Assembly: GCF_014207095.1 (NCBI RefSeq)
Contig: NZ_JACHBG010000007.1
Span: 248,001 to 312,000 of the forward strand
Direction of reading: 5' to 3'
Length of the DNA: 64,000 nucleotides
Source of the DNA: Martinezella lusitana
Lineage (GTDB): Bacteria > Pseudomonadota > Alphaproteobacteria > Rhizobiales > Rhizobiaceae
Part shown: piece after piece, positions 41,886 through 51,199 of the stretch
How positions within the stretch are numbered: the first letter of the stretch is position 1
Layout: each line of letters starts with the position of its first letter
Made by a program: the position numbers and the translations under genes
Notes under the pieces: generated by a model
Database searches by the model: none
Seen by the model: the letters and a program-made list of their open reading frames with translations, nothing else
What the model was told of the DNA's origin: nothing

Positions 41886-43112
41886 ATGACGAGAAGTCAG
41901 GCTCCGGCCATTCGCACTGATGACCCACCTGCCGGCAGCTCCTGCCAAACGGACAAGCTGCCGCTCGCGGGATTGCTCACCCTTGCAGGTGCGGCTTTCA
42001 TGACGCTCATGACGGAAATCATGCCGGCCGGACTGTTGTCGTCGATGGCAAAGGGCCTGAGCATCTCCGAGAGCCTGACTGGTCAGTTCATCACCGCTTT
42101 TGCTTGCGGTGCATTGATCGCAGCCATTCCGGTAACGGCCCTGACCCAAGGTGTGCGCCGCAGGCCATTGATGCTTGCCGCAATTGCCGGGTTCGCCGTC
42201 GTCAATCTGATCACCGCGCTGTCAACGAACTATGTGATTTCATTGATGGCGCGTTTCGCTGCGGGTGTATTCGGCGGTGTGGTTTGGTCATTGCTCGCCG
42301 GATATGCCGTCCGCATGACGCCGACGCATCTAGGCGGGCGGGCAATCGCGATATCCGGCGCCGGGGCTGCGGTCGCCCTCGTGCTCGGAGTGCCCGCCAG
42401 CACCCTTCTTGGTCGGATCATCGGTTGGCAAGGTGCTTTCGGCATCATGTCGGCAACCGCCGTTCTTCTGATCGTCTGCGGCCTCGCCGTCCTGCCCGAT
42501 TTCCCGGGCCAGAAGAAGGGTGAACGTCCGTCCCTTGTCACCATAGTCTTGACGGCCGGAATTGGACCGGCGCTCCTCGTCGTCTTCACCTTCGTGGCGG
42601 CGCATAGCATTCTCTATGTCTACATCGAGCCATTTCTCGGGTCGGTTGCTCCGTCGAGAGATGCGGGTACGGCTCTCCTCATCTTCGGACTGGGTTCTTT
42701 TGTGAGCCTGTGGTTCGTCGGCGTAACTGTCGATCGTTGGCTGCGTCCTCTCATCGCTGCAAGCGTCGTCATCTTCGCTTTTGCTGCATTGCTGCTCGGC
42801 ATTTGCAGCGCAATGCCGGCGATAATTTATCCCGCCGTTTTCGCATGGGGGCTGGCGTTCGGCGGCTTTGCGACGTTGACGCAAACCATATTGGCGCGAT
42901 TTGCCGGCAACACTGTGGATGTTGCCTTGTCGATGAATACGACGGTCTGGAATTGCGCCGTTGCCGCCGCCGGGGCTGCGGGCGGAATATTGCTCGATGG
43001 AATAGGCCCGACATCCTTCCCGTGGGTTATCATTGCGATGCTGGCCGTGTCTTTCGGCGTGGTGGTTCTCGGGGTCAACAAGGTCCTGGCACGGGATGCT
43101 TGCTCAAACTGA
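41886..43112 (+). CDS. MFS transporter of the DHA1/AraJ-like efflux group
   Basis: A 408-residue membrane protein with about twelve hydrophobic segments. The N-terminal part (TEIMPAGLLSSMAKGLSISESLTGQFITAFACGALIAAIP) and RFAAGVFGGVVWSLLAGYAVRM match the DHA1 exporters that pump out sugars, nucleosides or drugs. It is controlled, presumably, by the divergent LysR protein, which suggests substrate-induced efflux. A strong terminator-like hairpin follows at 43142. Confidence 0.92.
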   Translation: MTRSQAPAIRTDDPPAGSSCQTDKLPLAGLLTLAGAAFMTLMTEIMPAGLLSSMAKGLSISESLTGQFITAFACGALIAAIPVTALTQGVRRRPLMLAAIAGFAVVNLITALSTNYVISLMARFAAGVFGGVVWSLLAGYAVRMTPTHLGGRAIAISGAGAAVALVLGVPASTLLGRIIGWQGAFGIMSATAVLLIVCGLAVLPDFPGQKKGERPSLVTIVLTAGIGPALLVVFTFVAAHSILYVYIEPFLGSVAPSRDAGTALLIFGLGSFVSLWFVGVTVDRWLRPLIAASVVIFAFAALLLGICSAMPAIIYPAVFAWGLAFGGFATLTQTILARFAGNTVDVALSMNTTVWNCAVAAAGAAGGILLDGIGPTSFPWVIIAMLAVSFGVVVLGVNKVLARDACSN

Positions 43113-43141
43113 CCACAGCAATGACTGAATGAGTTTCGACG

Positions 43142-43181
43142 CGGCAAGGCCGGACACGGAAACCTGCGTGTGGCCTTGCCG
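43142..43181. terminator. hairpin between convergent MFS and aldehyde dehydrogenase remnant
   Basis: CGGCAAGGCC (43142-43151) pairs with GGCCTTGCCG (43172-43181), and an inner ACACG/CGTGT extends the stem past a GG bulge. It lies 29 bases after the MFS stop and 21 bases before the end of the minus-strand remnant, so it could serve both sides. Confidence 0.6.
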
Positions 43182-43202
43182 TAGTCCGTCTGATCCGGGG
43201 CG

Positions 43203-43672
43203 CTATACCGGCAGAGCCGAGAGCGAAGCGTGAGTGCTTTTCAGCTCTGAATATTCGCTGAAGCCGTGCTTGCCGAGCTCGCGGCCGACACCGCTCCGTC
43301 TATGGCCGCCGATTGCCAGCTGCGGAGCGCCGCCACCCATGCCGTTGATCCAGCTTCGACCTGCTTTGATACGACGGATAGCCTGGAACACAGTCGACAG
43401 GTTCATCGACCAGACATAGCCGGAACGACCGTAAGGCGCGTCATTCGCGTTGCGAATGGCCTCCTCTGCGGTCCTGAAGAGAAAAGTGGTCAATACCGGG
43501 CCAAAGATCTCGTCCCAGGCAATGGCCGTTTGCGGGATGACGTCTGTGAAAATCGTCGGAGGGTACAAGGCTCCGGCGTCGGAGAACTTGCTGCCGCCAA
43601 CCAGTAGCTGCGCTTCGTCAGCCTTGCCTTGCTCGACATATTCAGCGACCTTGTCCAGATGCGCAGGGTGAA
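43203..43672 (-). pseudogene. C-terminal remnant of an aldehyde dehydrogenase
   Basis: Only the last 155 or so residues of an NAD-dependent aldehyde dehydrogenase remain. Seen are YPPTIFTDVIPQTAIAWDEIFGPVL, EEAIRNANDAPYG, SGYVWSMNLSTV, RSWINGMGGGAPQLAIGGHRRSGVGRELGKHGFSEYSELKS, all standard for the last third of the enzyme. The NAD-binding part and catalytic cysteine are absent. The open frame runs on to 43769, but that part is antisense to the ParE-like frame and is not dehydrogenase. The break lies near 43672. Confidence 0.85.
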
Positions 43673-43937
43673 TGAAGGCCTCGATCACTATCTGCAGGAG
43701 CCCGGCGTTGAACTTGCTCCCGGCTTCATTGACGCTCTCAAGGTCGCCTACGATCTCATCGCAAGGCATCCACAGGCAGGCTCACTGCGATTTGGATATG
43801 ATTTGGGACTACCTGAACTGCGCAGTATTTCCCTACAGCGATATCCCTATATCGCTTTCTACCGTGATCAACCGGACCATATCGATGTCCGGCGCGTGCT
43901 TCACGGCGAGCGGGATATTTGCCCGGACAATACATGA
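43629..43937 (+). pseudogene. ParE/RelE-type toxin gene, 5'-truncated
   Basis: From about 43672 the frame encodes the body of a ParE toxin: GLDHYLQEPGVELAPGFIDALK, HPQAGSLRFGYDLGLPELRSISLQRYPYIAFYRDQPDHIDVRRVLHG. The first ten or so residues of the family (the first strand before the D..I..YI helix) are replaced by sequence read from the dehydrogenase remnant on the other strand. An ATG at 43629 keeps the frame open, so a 102-residue chimera might still be made. No antitoxin gene is adjacent. It is probably an inactive remnant. Confidence 0.65.
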
Positions 43938-44059
43938 ATCAGATAGCCACTGACGATCAGAGCCGTTTAGCAATCCAGGCTGCCTAATAACTTTGAATGC
44001 TGGTCGATACGGTGGTTAGATCGAAATCGATCGCTCGATCGACCTGATCCGCGCTCGCG

Positions 44060-44479
44060 CTATTTCGGATCCTCATACGAATATTGCGCGCACATCTGCC
44101 CGTTGCTCTTGGGAGCTCGCTCGCTCGTGAAGACGGCAATTGCGGTCGTTCCCTCACCTTCGGCCCATGTTGCGACAAAGGTGACATCGCCGGAACCGCA
44201 GAGCTGGTTGTCGTTCTGAAGTTCAGGATCAGCAGGTTCCTTGACGCGATATACGGATGCCGGCACAGAGCGGCCATCCACATTGAAATGATCCGCGACA
44301 AGGTCGGAGAATTCCAGCGTCTCGCCGTTTTCGAACTTGATGCTGAAATCATCCATCCAGACATCGCCGGTAACACTGATGGCGGTATTGCTCATCGCCG
44401 TATAGTGGTCCGCCTGCTGGGCGAAAGCGGCTGTGGCCATGAGGATGCTGAGGACGCTGGAAAGGAGAAGGCGGCGCAT
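44060..44479 (-). CDS. small secreted protein of unknown function
   Basis: A 139-residue protein with a clear signal peptide (RRLLLSSVLSILMATAAFAQ) and a soluble mature domain of about 118 residues containing two cysteines (QLCGSGDVTF and GQMCAQYSYEDPK), which could pair. The pattern FSIKFENGETLEFSDL and VTFVATWAEGEGTTAIAVF suggests a beta-rich fold. I recognise no family. It stands alone between the ParE remnant and the transporter operon, read from the 165-base gap before 44646. Confidence 0.72.
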   Translation of the reverse strand: MRRLLLSSVLSILMATAAFAQQADHYTAMSNTAISVTGDVWMDDFSIKFENGETLEFSDLVADHFNVDGRSVPASVYRVKEPADPELQNDNQLCGSGDVTFVATWAEGEGTTAIAVFTSERAPKSNGQMCAQYSYEDPK

Positions 44480-44645
44480 TTTAATCCTTGAGGGAATCGC
44501 TGAGGGTCTTAGTTTCTCGCAAGCATCGCATCTTTTGCTTCAATCGCAGAGGCTCATTTTGAGTGGCTTCGTGCTTTGTCACTCGCGGTTCCCGAATTCA
44601 TACCTGGACATTGAGAGCTTGGTCGAAGGCGTCAGATCGTGCCAG

Positions 44646-45542
44646 TCACCCTAGGGTGGGGTCCAGCCTGTCGCGCAGCCAGTCTCCGACAATCGATACC
44701 GACAATGTGGTGAGCACTATGATGACTGCCGGCGTCAACATGATCCATGGGGCCGACTGAATGTAGTCGCGACCATAGCCGACCATGTTGCCGAGGCTCG
44801 TTTGCGGCGGCTGAAGGCCGATCCCGAGGAAGGAGAGGCTCGATTCGAGCAGGATGACACCGGGAATATTGAGCGTCATGGCGACGATGATGGTTGTCGC
44901 GATATTGGGAAGAATATGCCTGAGATAGATGCGAACCGGCGATGCGCCGATGTCGCGCGCTGCCACGGCATAGCCTCGCGCGTTGGCCGATATGGCAAGG
45001 CTGCGCGCAATGCGGGTGATGACCTCCCAGCCGTTGAGGCCGAGCAGCAGCACGAAGATAACAAGTGAATTGCCAAAAAACGCCAATACAGCAATGGCGA
45101 TGATCATGAAAGGCATGGCTAGCTGGGCATCGACCAGCATCAGGATCACCTGATCGACCCAGCCGCGAAAATAGGCAGCGAGAAATCCGAGCGTCACGCC
45201 GATAATAGTGGTGATAATGGTGGCTGCCACCGCGATGATGATCGATATTCGGATCGAGGCTATGACGCGGGAGAAGACGTCACGTCCCAGTTGGTCCGTA
45301 CCGAGCAGGTGCTCGAACGTGCCGCCAAAAAGGGCAGGCGGGCGAAGGCGCGCAAGGACGTTGGTGGCCATGAAATCATAGGGCGTCAACCAATAGGCGA
45401 ATAGCGCGACGAAGAGCACCAGCGCGAGCCAGAAGATGGCGATCAACACCAGCGGCGGCCAGGTCGAAAAAAAGACATCGAGGCCGCTTTTTCGCTGCAC
45501 CATGCCGCCTGGGGCAGCTGCGTTTTCGGCTTCTGCAGTCAT
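44646..45542 (-). CDS. peptide-type ABC transporter permease (DppC)
   Basis: A 298-residue permease with LLGTDQLGRDVFSRVIASIRIS and the loop RGYAVAARDIGASPVRIYLRHILPN typical of DppC. It is the last gene of the eight-gene phosphodiesterase/transporter operon. The ATG at 45542 has GGAG eight bases upstream. A 12-base palindrome, CACCCTAGGGTG, covers its stop codon. Confidence 0.94.
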   Translation of the reverse strand: MTAEAENAAAPGGMVQRKSGLDVFFSTWPPLVLIAIFWLALVLFVALFAYWLTPYDFMATNVLARLRPPALFGGTFEHLLGTDQLGRDVFSRVIASIRISIIIAVAATIITTIIGVTLGFLAAYFRGWVDQVILMLVDAQLAMPFMIIAIAVLAFFGNSLVIFVLLLGLNGWEVITRIARSLAISANARGYAVAARDIGASPVRIYLRHILPNIATTIIVAMTLNIPGVILLESSLSFLGIGLQPPQTSLGNMVGYGRDYIQSAPWIMLTPAVIIVLTTLSVSIVGDWLRDRLDPTLG

Positions 45543-45553
45543 CGGCAATGCTC

Positions 45554-46489
45554 CTAAGTTTCGACCTGGTGCGGGGTGCGCATACGCGGGTCGATGACGC
45601 CGTAGAGAAGATCGACCGTAAAATTGGATATGACCATCATCGCGCCAATCAGCAGGAGGATCACCTGAACCACGGCAAGGTCGCGAGAGGTGACCGATGA
45701 GATCAGCAGGCGACCAATCCCGGGCCATGAGAACACGCTTTCGACCACGACGGCGCCGCCAACCATCGAGCCAAGCATAAACCCGAAGATGGTGACGATG
45801 GGCACGGCCGCATTCGGCAGGACATGGCGAGTGACGATCTTCCCCCATGGTACGCCCTTGGCACGGGCGGTCCTTACGAAAGGTTGTCCGAGCACCTCGA
45901 CCATGGCCGAGCGGGCGTAACGCGCAATGACCGCTGCCCCGGCGATGGATAGCGTCACGATGGGCAATACCATGTGCAGCGGGGTCGCATAGCCCCCCGA
46001 TGGCAGCCAACGCAATTGTACCGCAAAGATCAGCGCCAATACGAGGGCAAGGACGAAGGTCGGCACGGTAAAGCCTAGCACCGAGATCGACATGATCAGG
46101 CGATCGAACACAGAGTTGCGATGGAGTGCAGCGGTAATCCCGGCAAGAAGGCCAAGCGCTGTCTTCAGCACCAGCGTCGGTGCCATGATGGCAAGCGTTG
46201 CCGGAAGCCGGTCGAGTACGACATCAAGCGCTGGCCGGTTCTCTCGCATCGAATTTCCGAGATCGCCGTGCAGTACGGCGCCCAGATATTTATAGAATTG
46301 CACCCAGATTGGCTGATCGAGACCCCATTGGCGGCGGAATGCCTCGATGACCTCGGGCGGCGTCGTGGCGACATCGAAAAACCGGCTGAGGGGATCGCCA
46401 GACAGGCGCATCACAAAGAAGGCAAAGGTAACGATGATGAACAGCGTCATCAGCGCCCGCAACAACCTGGAGAGAATGAACTGGGCCAT
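45554..46489 (-). CDS. peptide-type ABC transporter permease (DppB)
   Basis: A 311-residue permease beginning MAQFILSRLLRALMTLFIIVTFAF, with HGDLGNSMRENRPAL and the loop QPFVRTARAKGVPWGKIVTRHVLPNA. It starts two bases after the stop of the DppF-type ATPase and is followed by its partner after eleven bases. Confidence 0.94.
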   Translation of the reverse strand: MAQFILSRLLRALMTLFIIVTFAFFVMRLSGDPLSRFFDVATTPPEVIEAFRRQWGLDQPIWVQFYKYLGAVLHGDLGNSMRENRPALDVVLDRLPATLAIMAPTLVLKTALGLLAGITAALHRNSVFDRLIMSISVLGFTVPTFVLALVLALIFAVQLRWLPSGGYATPLHMVLPIVTLSIAGAAVIARYARSAMVEVLGQPFVRTARAKGVPWGKIVTRHVLPNAAVPIVTIFGFMLGSMVGGAVVVESVFSWPGIGRLLISSVTSRDLAVVQVILLLIGAMMVISNFTVDLLYGVIDPRMRTPHQVET

Positions 46490-46491
46490 GC

Positions 46492-47487
46492 TCAAATCGC
46501 CTCGATACCGGAGGGGGAGGGATCGTTGACCAGGTGACACGCCACTGCTCGTCCGCCCGTTTCGACTAGATTGGGACGGATGGATCGGCAGGTGGCGCGC
46601 ATCTGCGGACAGCGGGTATGGAATGGACAGCCGCTCGGGACGTTCACCGCACTCGGCGGATCTCCGTTCAGGACGATGCGACTGCGCCTGCTGCGTCCGG
46701 GTACAGGTACTGCCGAAACGAGCGCGCGGGTATAGGGATGAGCCGGGTTGGCGAAGATGTCTTCGACATTCCCGATCTCGACGATGCGTCCGAGATACAT
46801 CACGGCGACTCGCTCGGCGATCTGACGGATTACCTTGAGGTCATGGCTGACGAAGACGCCGGTAAAGCCGATGCGGGCTCGAATATCCTCAAGCAAGTTG
46901 AGAACCTGCGCCTGCACCGAGACATCGAGCGCTGACACGGGTTCGTCGAAGACAAGCAGTTCCGGGTCGAGGACGAGCGCACGTGCGATGATGACACGCT
47001 GGCGCTGACCGCCGGACATTTCATGCGGATAGCGACTGCCATGATGGGCTAGCAGGCCGATCTGCCTCATGACGTCTGCGACAAGCGTTTTGCGGTCGGC
47101 GGCTGAGAGGTCCGGCCGATGGACGATGAGCGGTTCTTCGATCTGGTACCCCACAGGAATGCGAGGGTCGAGCGCTGCAAGCGGATCCTGGTAGACCATC
47201 TGCATGTGCCGGCGCATGCGGCGCCAATTGGCGTCTACCCTGGCGCTGACCCTTTCGCCACCAAAGCGGATCTCGCCGCTGCTTGCTGGAATATGTCCGA
47301 GCAGCAACCGGGCGGTCGTCGACTTGCCGCAACCGCTCTCGCCGACGATGCCAAGCATTTCGCCGGGTGCGACGTTGAAGGAAATCCCATCTACGGCTTT
47401 CAGCCGTTTGGTCGCGGAAAACAACAGGCCGCGTTGCCGCAGCTTGAAACTACGGCTCAGATTTTGGACTTTGAGCGCGCCTTTCAC
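46492..47487 (-). CDS. peptide-type ABC transporter ATPase (DppF)
   Basis: A 331-residue ATPase: Walker A GESGCGKST, signature MSGGQRQRV, Walker B LLVFDEPVSALDVS, and the C-terminal oligopeptide-type extension with CPFHTRCPQMRATCR, whose cysteines can hold an iron-sulfur cluster in this family. It overlaps the DppD-type gene by four bases (ATGA). Confidence 0.95.
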   Translation of the reverse strand: MKGALKVQNLSRSFKLRQRGLLFSATKRLKAVDGISFNVAPGEMLGIVGESGCGKSTTARLLLGHIPASSGEIRFGGERVSARVDANWRRMRRHMQMVYQDPLAALDPRIPVGYQIEEPLIVHRPDLSAADRKTLVADVMRQIGLLAHHGSRYPHEMSGGQRQRVIIARALVLDPELLVFDEPVSALDVSVQAQVLNLLEDIRARIGFTGVFVSHDLKVIRQIAERVAVMYLGRIVEIGNVEDIFANPAHPYTRALVSAVPVPGRSRRSRIVLNGDPPSAVNVPSGCPFHTRCPQMRATCRSIRPNLVETGGRAVACHLVNDPSPSGIEAI

Positions 47488-48500
47488 AAACAGGCTCCTG
47501 TTGCGGCATGGGTCGGCATGCTTGAGGGTGCAATGAGCATGCAGGCGGCGCGATGCTTAATCTGGCCGCCTACGGTGCGGAGCGTCGGCACGGCAAGCGA
47601 GCAGGCTTGCGTTGCGAGGGAACAGCGAGGGCCAAAGGGGCAGCCGGTTGGCAACCGGTCAGGCGGCGGCACCGTGCCTGGGATGGCAGTCAGCCTGCGG
47701 CGCGGCCCTTCAAGGTCAGGCAGAGCGGCGATCAGGCCGCGCGTATAGGGATGAGCAGGCCTGGCGAATAACGCTTTTGTCGGCGTGTCCTCGACGACCC
47801 GGCCGCAATACATGACGACGACGCGCTCGGTCATTTCCGACACCATGCCGAGGTCATGAGAGATCAGCACGAGCGCCATGTTGCGCTCGCGCCGCAAATC
47901 ATCGAGCAGGTCAAGGATCTGCGCCTGAATGGTCGCATCCAGCGCCGTCGTCGGCTCGTCGGCGACCAGAAGTTGAGGATCTCCGGCCAAGGCCATGGCG
48001 ATCATCACGCGTTGGTTCATGCCGCCGGAAAACTCATGCGGATATTCGCTCATCCGGCGCGAGGCATTGGCAATGCCGACACGGTCAAGCAGGCGTTCAG
48101 CCTCTTTGCGGGCTTCCCCGCCATGCATGTTCCGATGTAGCGCCAGGGCTTCGGTCAATTGCCAGCCGACCCGGTGCAGTGGATTGAGCGAACTGGCGGG
48201 ATCCTGGAAGATCATGGCCACGCGTCCGCCGCGGATCGCATTGAGTTCCGGCTCGGCCAATCCGAGCACTTCACGGCCGTCCAGTTTCACCGAACCTTCG
48301 ACCCGGGCATTGGCGCCAAGTAGACCGAGGCTTGCCATCCAGGTGATCGACTTGCCGCAACCACTCTCGCCGACAATGCCAAGCGTCTCGCCACGCCGAA
48401 CGGACAGGCTGACGCCGTGCAGCGCACGCGCGACATGATGCCGGCCACTGAAATCGACGCATAGATTAGAAATTTCAACAAGCGGGACGGCGTCAGCCAT
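47484..48500 (-). CDS. peptide-type ABC transporter ATPase (DppD)
   Basis: A 338-residue ATPase with Walker A GESGCGKSI, signature FSGGMNQRV (the GMNQ variant common in DppD), Walker B LLVADEPTTALDAT and the C-terminal CPFGPRCSLATQAC cysteine motif. The ATG at 48500 overlaps the upstream phosphatase stop by eight bases, showing that phosphatase and transporter are made together. Confidence 0.95.
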   Translation of the reverse strand: MADAVPLVEISNLCVDFSGRHHVARALHGVSLSVRRGETLGIVGESGCGKSITWMASLGLLGANARVEGSVKLDGREVLGLAEPELNAIRGGRVAMIFQDPASSLNPLHRVGWQLTEALALHRNMHGGEARKEAERLLDRVGIANASRRMSEYPHEFSGGMNQRVMIAMALAGDPQLLVADEPTTALDATIQAQILDLLDDLRRERNMALVLISHDLGMVSEMTERVVVMYCGRVVEDTPTKALFARPAHPYTRGLIAALPDLEGPRRRLTAIPGTVPPPDRLPTGCPFGPRCSLATQACSLAVPTLRTVGGQIKHRAACMLIAPSSMPTHAATGACL

Positions 48501-49356
48501 GTTGCGGTTCCATCTGCTGCTCGCGCAGCGCGCGCAAGGCGTTACGATCGATGGTGATGAGATGCCGCGCGACACCCTCGAGCACCACACAGCTCAAAAC
48601 ACCGGTGGCGTAGATTCCCGTGTCGACATTGATGCGATTGGGGAGGCTTTCGACGGAAGCACCTGACGTGTGACCATGCACTACGACCTTCCCGAAGTCG
48701 GTCGTGGAAGTCAAAAACCGGTCGCGGATCCATGTCAGATCTTCTTTGCGCTGGTCCGTGAGACTGCGGTCGGGATTGACGCCCGCATGGGCGAAGAAGT
48801 AGCCGCCCAGTTGATAGGATAGCGGCAGCCCGGCAATGAAATCTCTGTGCTGCTGCGGCATGCGGGCGATCAGCGCCAATCGCACGACCTCGGCCGCCGC
48901 CGGATTGGCCATGCCGCGCAGCACCTCCTCGGGAGAGAAGCCATAGGATGCAAGGGTCTCGAGCCCGCCCTTGCGGCCCCAGAGCGGCAGAATGGTCGCA
49001 TCGGTTAAGAACTCGTTGAGCCAGGCATCATGATTGCCGCTGAGGCAGACGACGCAAGTCCTCTCGTCGGCTTCATTTTGCTGGGCAGCGACCCGTTCGA
49101 TGACCGATCGGGAATGCGGACCACGATCGATCAGATCGCCGAGATAGACGATGACCGCACGTGCAATCGGATGCAATGCACGATCGGCATCGATGGCCAC
49201 CTGCATGGCCAGCAGGTGATCGAGATGGCCATGAATATCGCCGATGGCATAGATGCGCACATTCTTGGTATCGGCCGGCGATACATCGCGAAAATGGTTC
49301 CAGCCGCCACGGCTCAGGTCGATCGGGAGGGGCTGCCGCATGAAAGGGTTGGTCAC
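48493..49356 (-). CDS. PPP-family metallophosphatase
   Basis: A 287-residue phosphatase of the calcineurin-like PPP class. The two-metal site is complete: GDIHGHLD (near residue 39), VYLGDLIDRGPHS (near 71), SGNHDAW (near 106), the histidines in FAHAGVNPDRS and VHGHTSG. No signal peptide, so it works in the cytoplasm. Relatives remove phosphate from proteins or small molecules. Placement between the binding protein and the ATPases of an importer implies action on the imported compound, after the phosphodiesterase encoded upstream. Confidence 0.88.
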   Translation of the reverse strand: MTNPFMRQPLPIDLSRGGWNHFRDVSPADTKNVRIYAIGDIHGHLDHLLAMQVAIDADRALHPIARAVIVYLGDLIDRGPHSRSVIERVAAQQNEADERTCVVCLSGNHDAWLNEFLTDATILPLWGRKGGLETLASYGFSPEEVLRGMANPAAAEVVRLALIARMPQQHRDFIAGLPLSYQLGGYFFAHAGVNPDRSLTDQRKEDLTWIRDRFLTSTTDFGKVVVHGHTSGASVESLPNRINVDTGIYATGVLSCVVLEGVARHLITIDRNALRALREQQMEPQHG

Positions 49357-49385
49357 TAAATTCGTCCTGCAGGGTCGGGAATGCC

Positions 49386-49413
49386 GCGGGCGGGCGCGGA
49401 TGCGCCCGCCCGC
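49386..49413 (-). terminator. GC-rich intercistronic hairpin after the binding-protein gene
   Basis: GCGGGCGGGCGC (49386-49397) and GCGCCCGCCCGC (49402-49413) form a perfect 12-base stem with a GGAT loop, ten bases after the binding-protein stop and 30 bases before the phosphatase start. No T-run follows, so message protection or partial attenuation is more likely than full termination. Confidence 0.72.
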
Positions 49414-49422
49414 TCGGTCTCT

Positions 49423-51063
49423 TTAGTTTTTGACGGCGAAATGACCGGGCGTGAAATCCATCGCGAACATGGCGGATGGTGCCCATTCGATGTTTGCCTT
49501 CTTGCCGTAGAGAATGGCGTTCTGGTGCAGAACGATCATGCCGGGATCCTCATTCTCGAGGATGTCGAGTGCGCGGGAGAAGGCCTTCTTGACTTCGGCA
49601 CGGTCGGTGGAGGTGTTGAGCACGTTGCAGAGGGCATCGAATTCGTCGCTTTGCCACATGCCGCCCTTCGGATTGGTCTTGGAGTTGTAGACGCCGTTCG
49701 GGCAATTATTGGCGAGAAGTGCCGCCGGAAATGCAAAATATGCCGTGTTCGAGAGATCCTGCATCATGCGGTCGGGGCTCGGGTCATTGGGATTGTCGAT
49801 GACCGAGAAATCGATATTGAAGCCGATGGCCCGCAGATTTTCGAGGTTATACTGTGCGATGGTCAGTTCGTTGGGGTAGTAGTTATTGTGAACGCGATAG
49901 GTGATCGCCTCGCCCTTGTAGCCGGACTCGGCCAGCAGCCGCTTAGCGAGCTCCGGATCATAGCTTGAGGTCTGGTGACCGGTGGCGAACAGATCCCCGA
50001 ATAGCGGATGCTGGAAGCCTTGCGGCACTGCAGTCCGACCGCCCCAGAGCGCGTCGACAATAGTCTTGCGGTCGATGGCGTGGCTGAGCGCCTGACGCAC
50101 CTTGACGTTCTTGAGCGGGCCATTGTTTTCATCAAGCGCAATGAAGCGAACATTGGCGACCGGGCCACCGACGACTTTGAAATCGGAGGATCCCTCGATC
50201 ATCGGAACCTGATCGGAACCGACATCGGATATAATGTCATATTCGCCCGACATAAGACCGTTCACGCGGCTGGCGGCTTCCGGCACGATAAGGATATTGA
50301 GCTTGTCGATCGGAGGCTTACCGCCCCAGTAGTCGCCATTGGCGACCATATGAACGGCTGAACCGGACTCCAGCTTTTCAACCTTATAGGGGCCGGTTGC
50401 GATCGGCTTGGCTGCCCAGGCGTTCCAGCTTGCAGCTTCCATAAAGCCGCGCCTGGAGATGACACCGGCATAATTGACGCGGGCGAGGCGGGCTTCCGTG
50501 TCAAGCGTCGCCTTCTTCATGACGATACGGACGGTGAGGTCATCGACCGCTTCGACATGGTCGAGCAATGGCCATTCGGAGGCGCGGCTGGCGGCAACGG
50601 TCGCCGGCGGCACGATACCCTTGCTGCCGTCGGCGCGGGTGAAGGTGCTTTCGCCCTTGTCGCGAGCCGCGATCTGCGCTGGCAGCAAGCCAAAGCGCTC
50701 GTCGGAGAAGGAGAAGGCAACATCCTTGGCGGTCATGATATCGCCGTTGTGGAACTTGACGTTCGGACGCAGCTTGAATTCGAGCGTCTTGTCGTCAATC
50801 CACTTCCATTCGGTGGCGAGCCCCGGCTTGAAAGCGAGATTGGGGTCTTGCAGATTAAGGGCAATAAGCTGTTCGAATACCGAATTCTGGAATTTGCGCG
50901 CCGCCGTACCGTTGTTCTCGTTGATTTCAATCGAACCGGCCGTGCCCATGGACTGGACGGCAACGTTGATGGTGGTATCCCGGGCCAGTGCAGATGAAGC
51001 AGCGCCGAGGAAGAGGCTGCCTATCAAGGCAGCTCGAGCGAAGGTCTTGAAAGTCGTGTGCAT
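49423..51063 (-). CDS. periplasmic family-5 binding protein (possible AccA-like role)
   Basis: A 546-residue binding protein with signal peptide (FARAALIGSLFLGAASSALA). It has the family-5 marks FKPGLATEWKWIDDKTLEFKLRPNVKFHNGDIMTAKDVAFSF and VRQALSHAIDRKTIVDALWGG. The ATG at 51063 has CGGAG six bases upstream. Family-5 proteins bind peptides but also agrocinopine and other sugar phosphates. The operon's two phosphate-releasing enzymes make a phosphodiester ligand plausible here. Confidence 0.92.
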   Translation of the reverse strand: MHTTFKTFARAALIGSLFLGAASSALARDTTINVAVQSMGTAGSIEINENNGTAARKFQNSVFEQLIALNLQDPNLAFKPGLATEWKWIDDKTLEFKLRPNVKFHNGDIMTAKDVAFSFSDERFGLLPAQIAARDKGESTFTRADGSKGIVPPATVAASRASEWPLLDHVEAVDDLTVRIVMKKATLDTEARLARVNYAGVISRRGFMEAASWNAWAAKPIATGPYKVEKLESGSAVHMVANGDYWGGKPPIDKLNILIVPEAASRVNGLMSGEYDIISDVGSDQVPMIEGSSDFKVVGGPVANVRFIALDENNGPLKNVKVRQALSHAIDRKTIVDALWGGRTAVPQGFQHPLFGDLFATGHQTSSYDPELAKRLLAESGYKGEAITYRVHNNYYPNELTIAQYNLENLRAIGFNIDFSVIDNPNDPSPDRMMQDLSNTAYFAFPAALLANNCPNGVYNSKTNPKGGMWQSDEFDALCNVLNTSTDRAEVKKAFSRALDILENEDPGMIVLHQNAILYGKKANIEWAPSAMFAMDFTPGHFAVKN

Positions 51064-51199
51064 TGAGGTCTCCGGTGAGGCCGCTTGCCCGCGGCATGGC
51101 TTCGCCGTTACCTGCCGAAGAGGATTTCGGCAGGCGGGCGCGATCAATGGACGCTGCGAGATCGCCCCGCAACGCGATGGGTCTTAGAAACGGTACGCG

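Noticed and set aside
43673..43769. Extension of the dehydrogenase frame beyond 43672
   Set aside because: This part has no dehydrogenase similarity and is the exact antisense of the ParE-like coding sequence.
44647..44658. 12-base palindrome CACCCTAGGGTG
   Set aside because: It overlaps the stop codon of a permease gene and its last codons; no T-run and no further structure, so it may be accidental.
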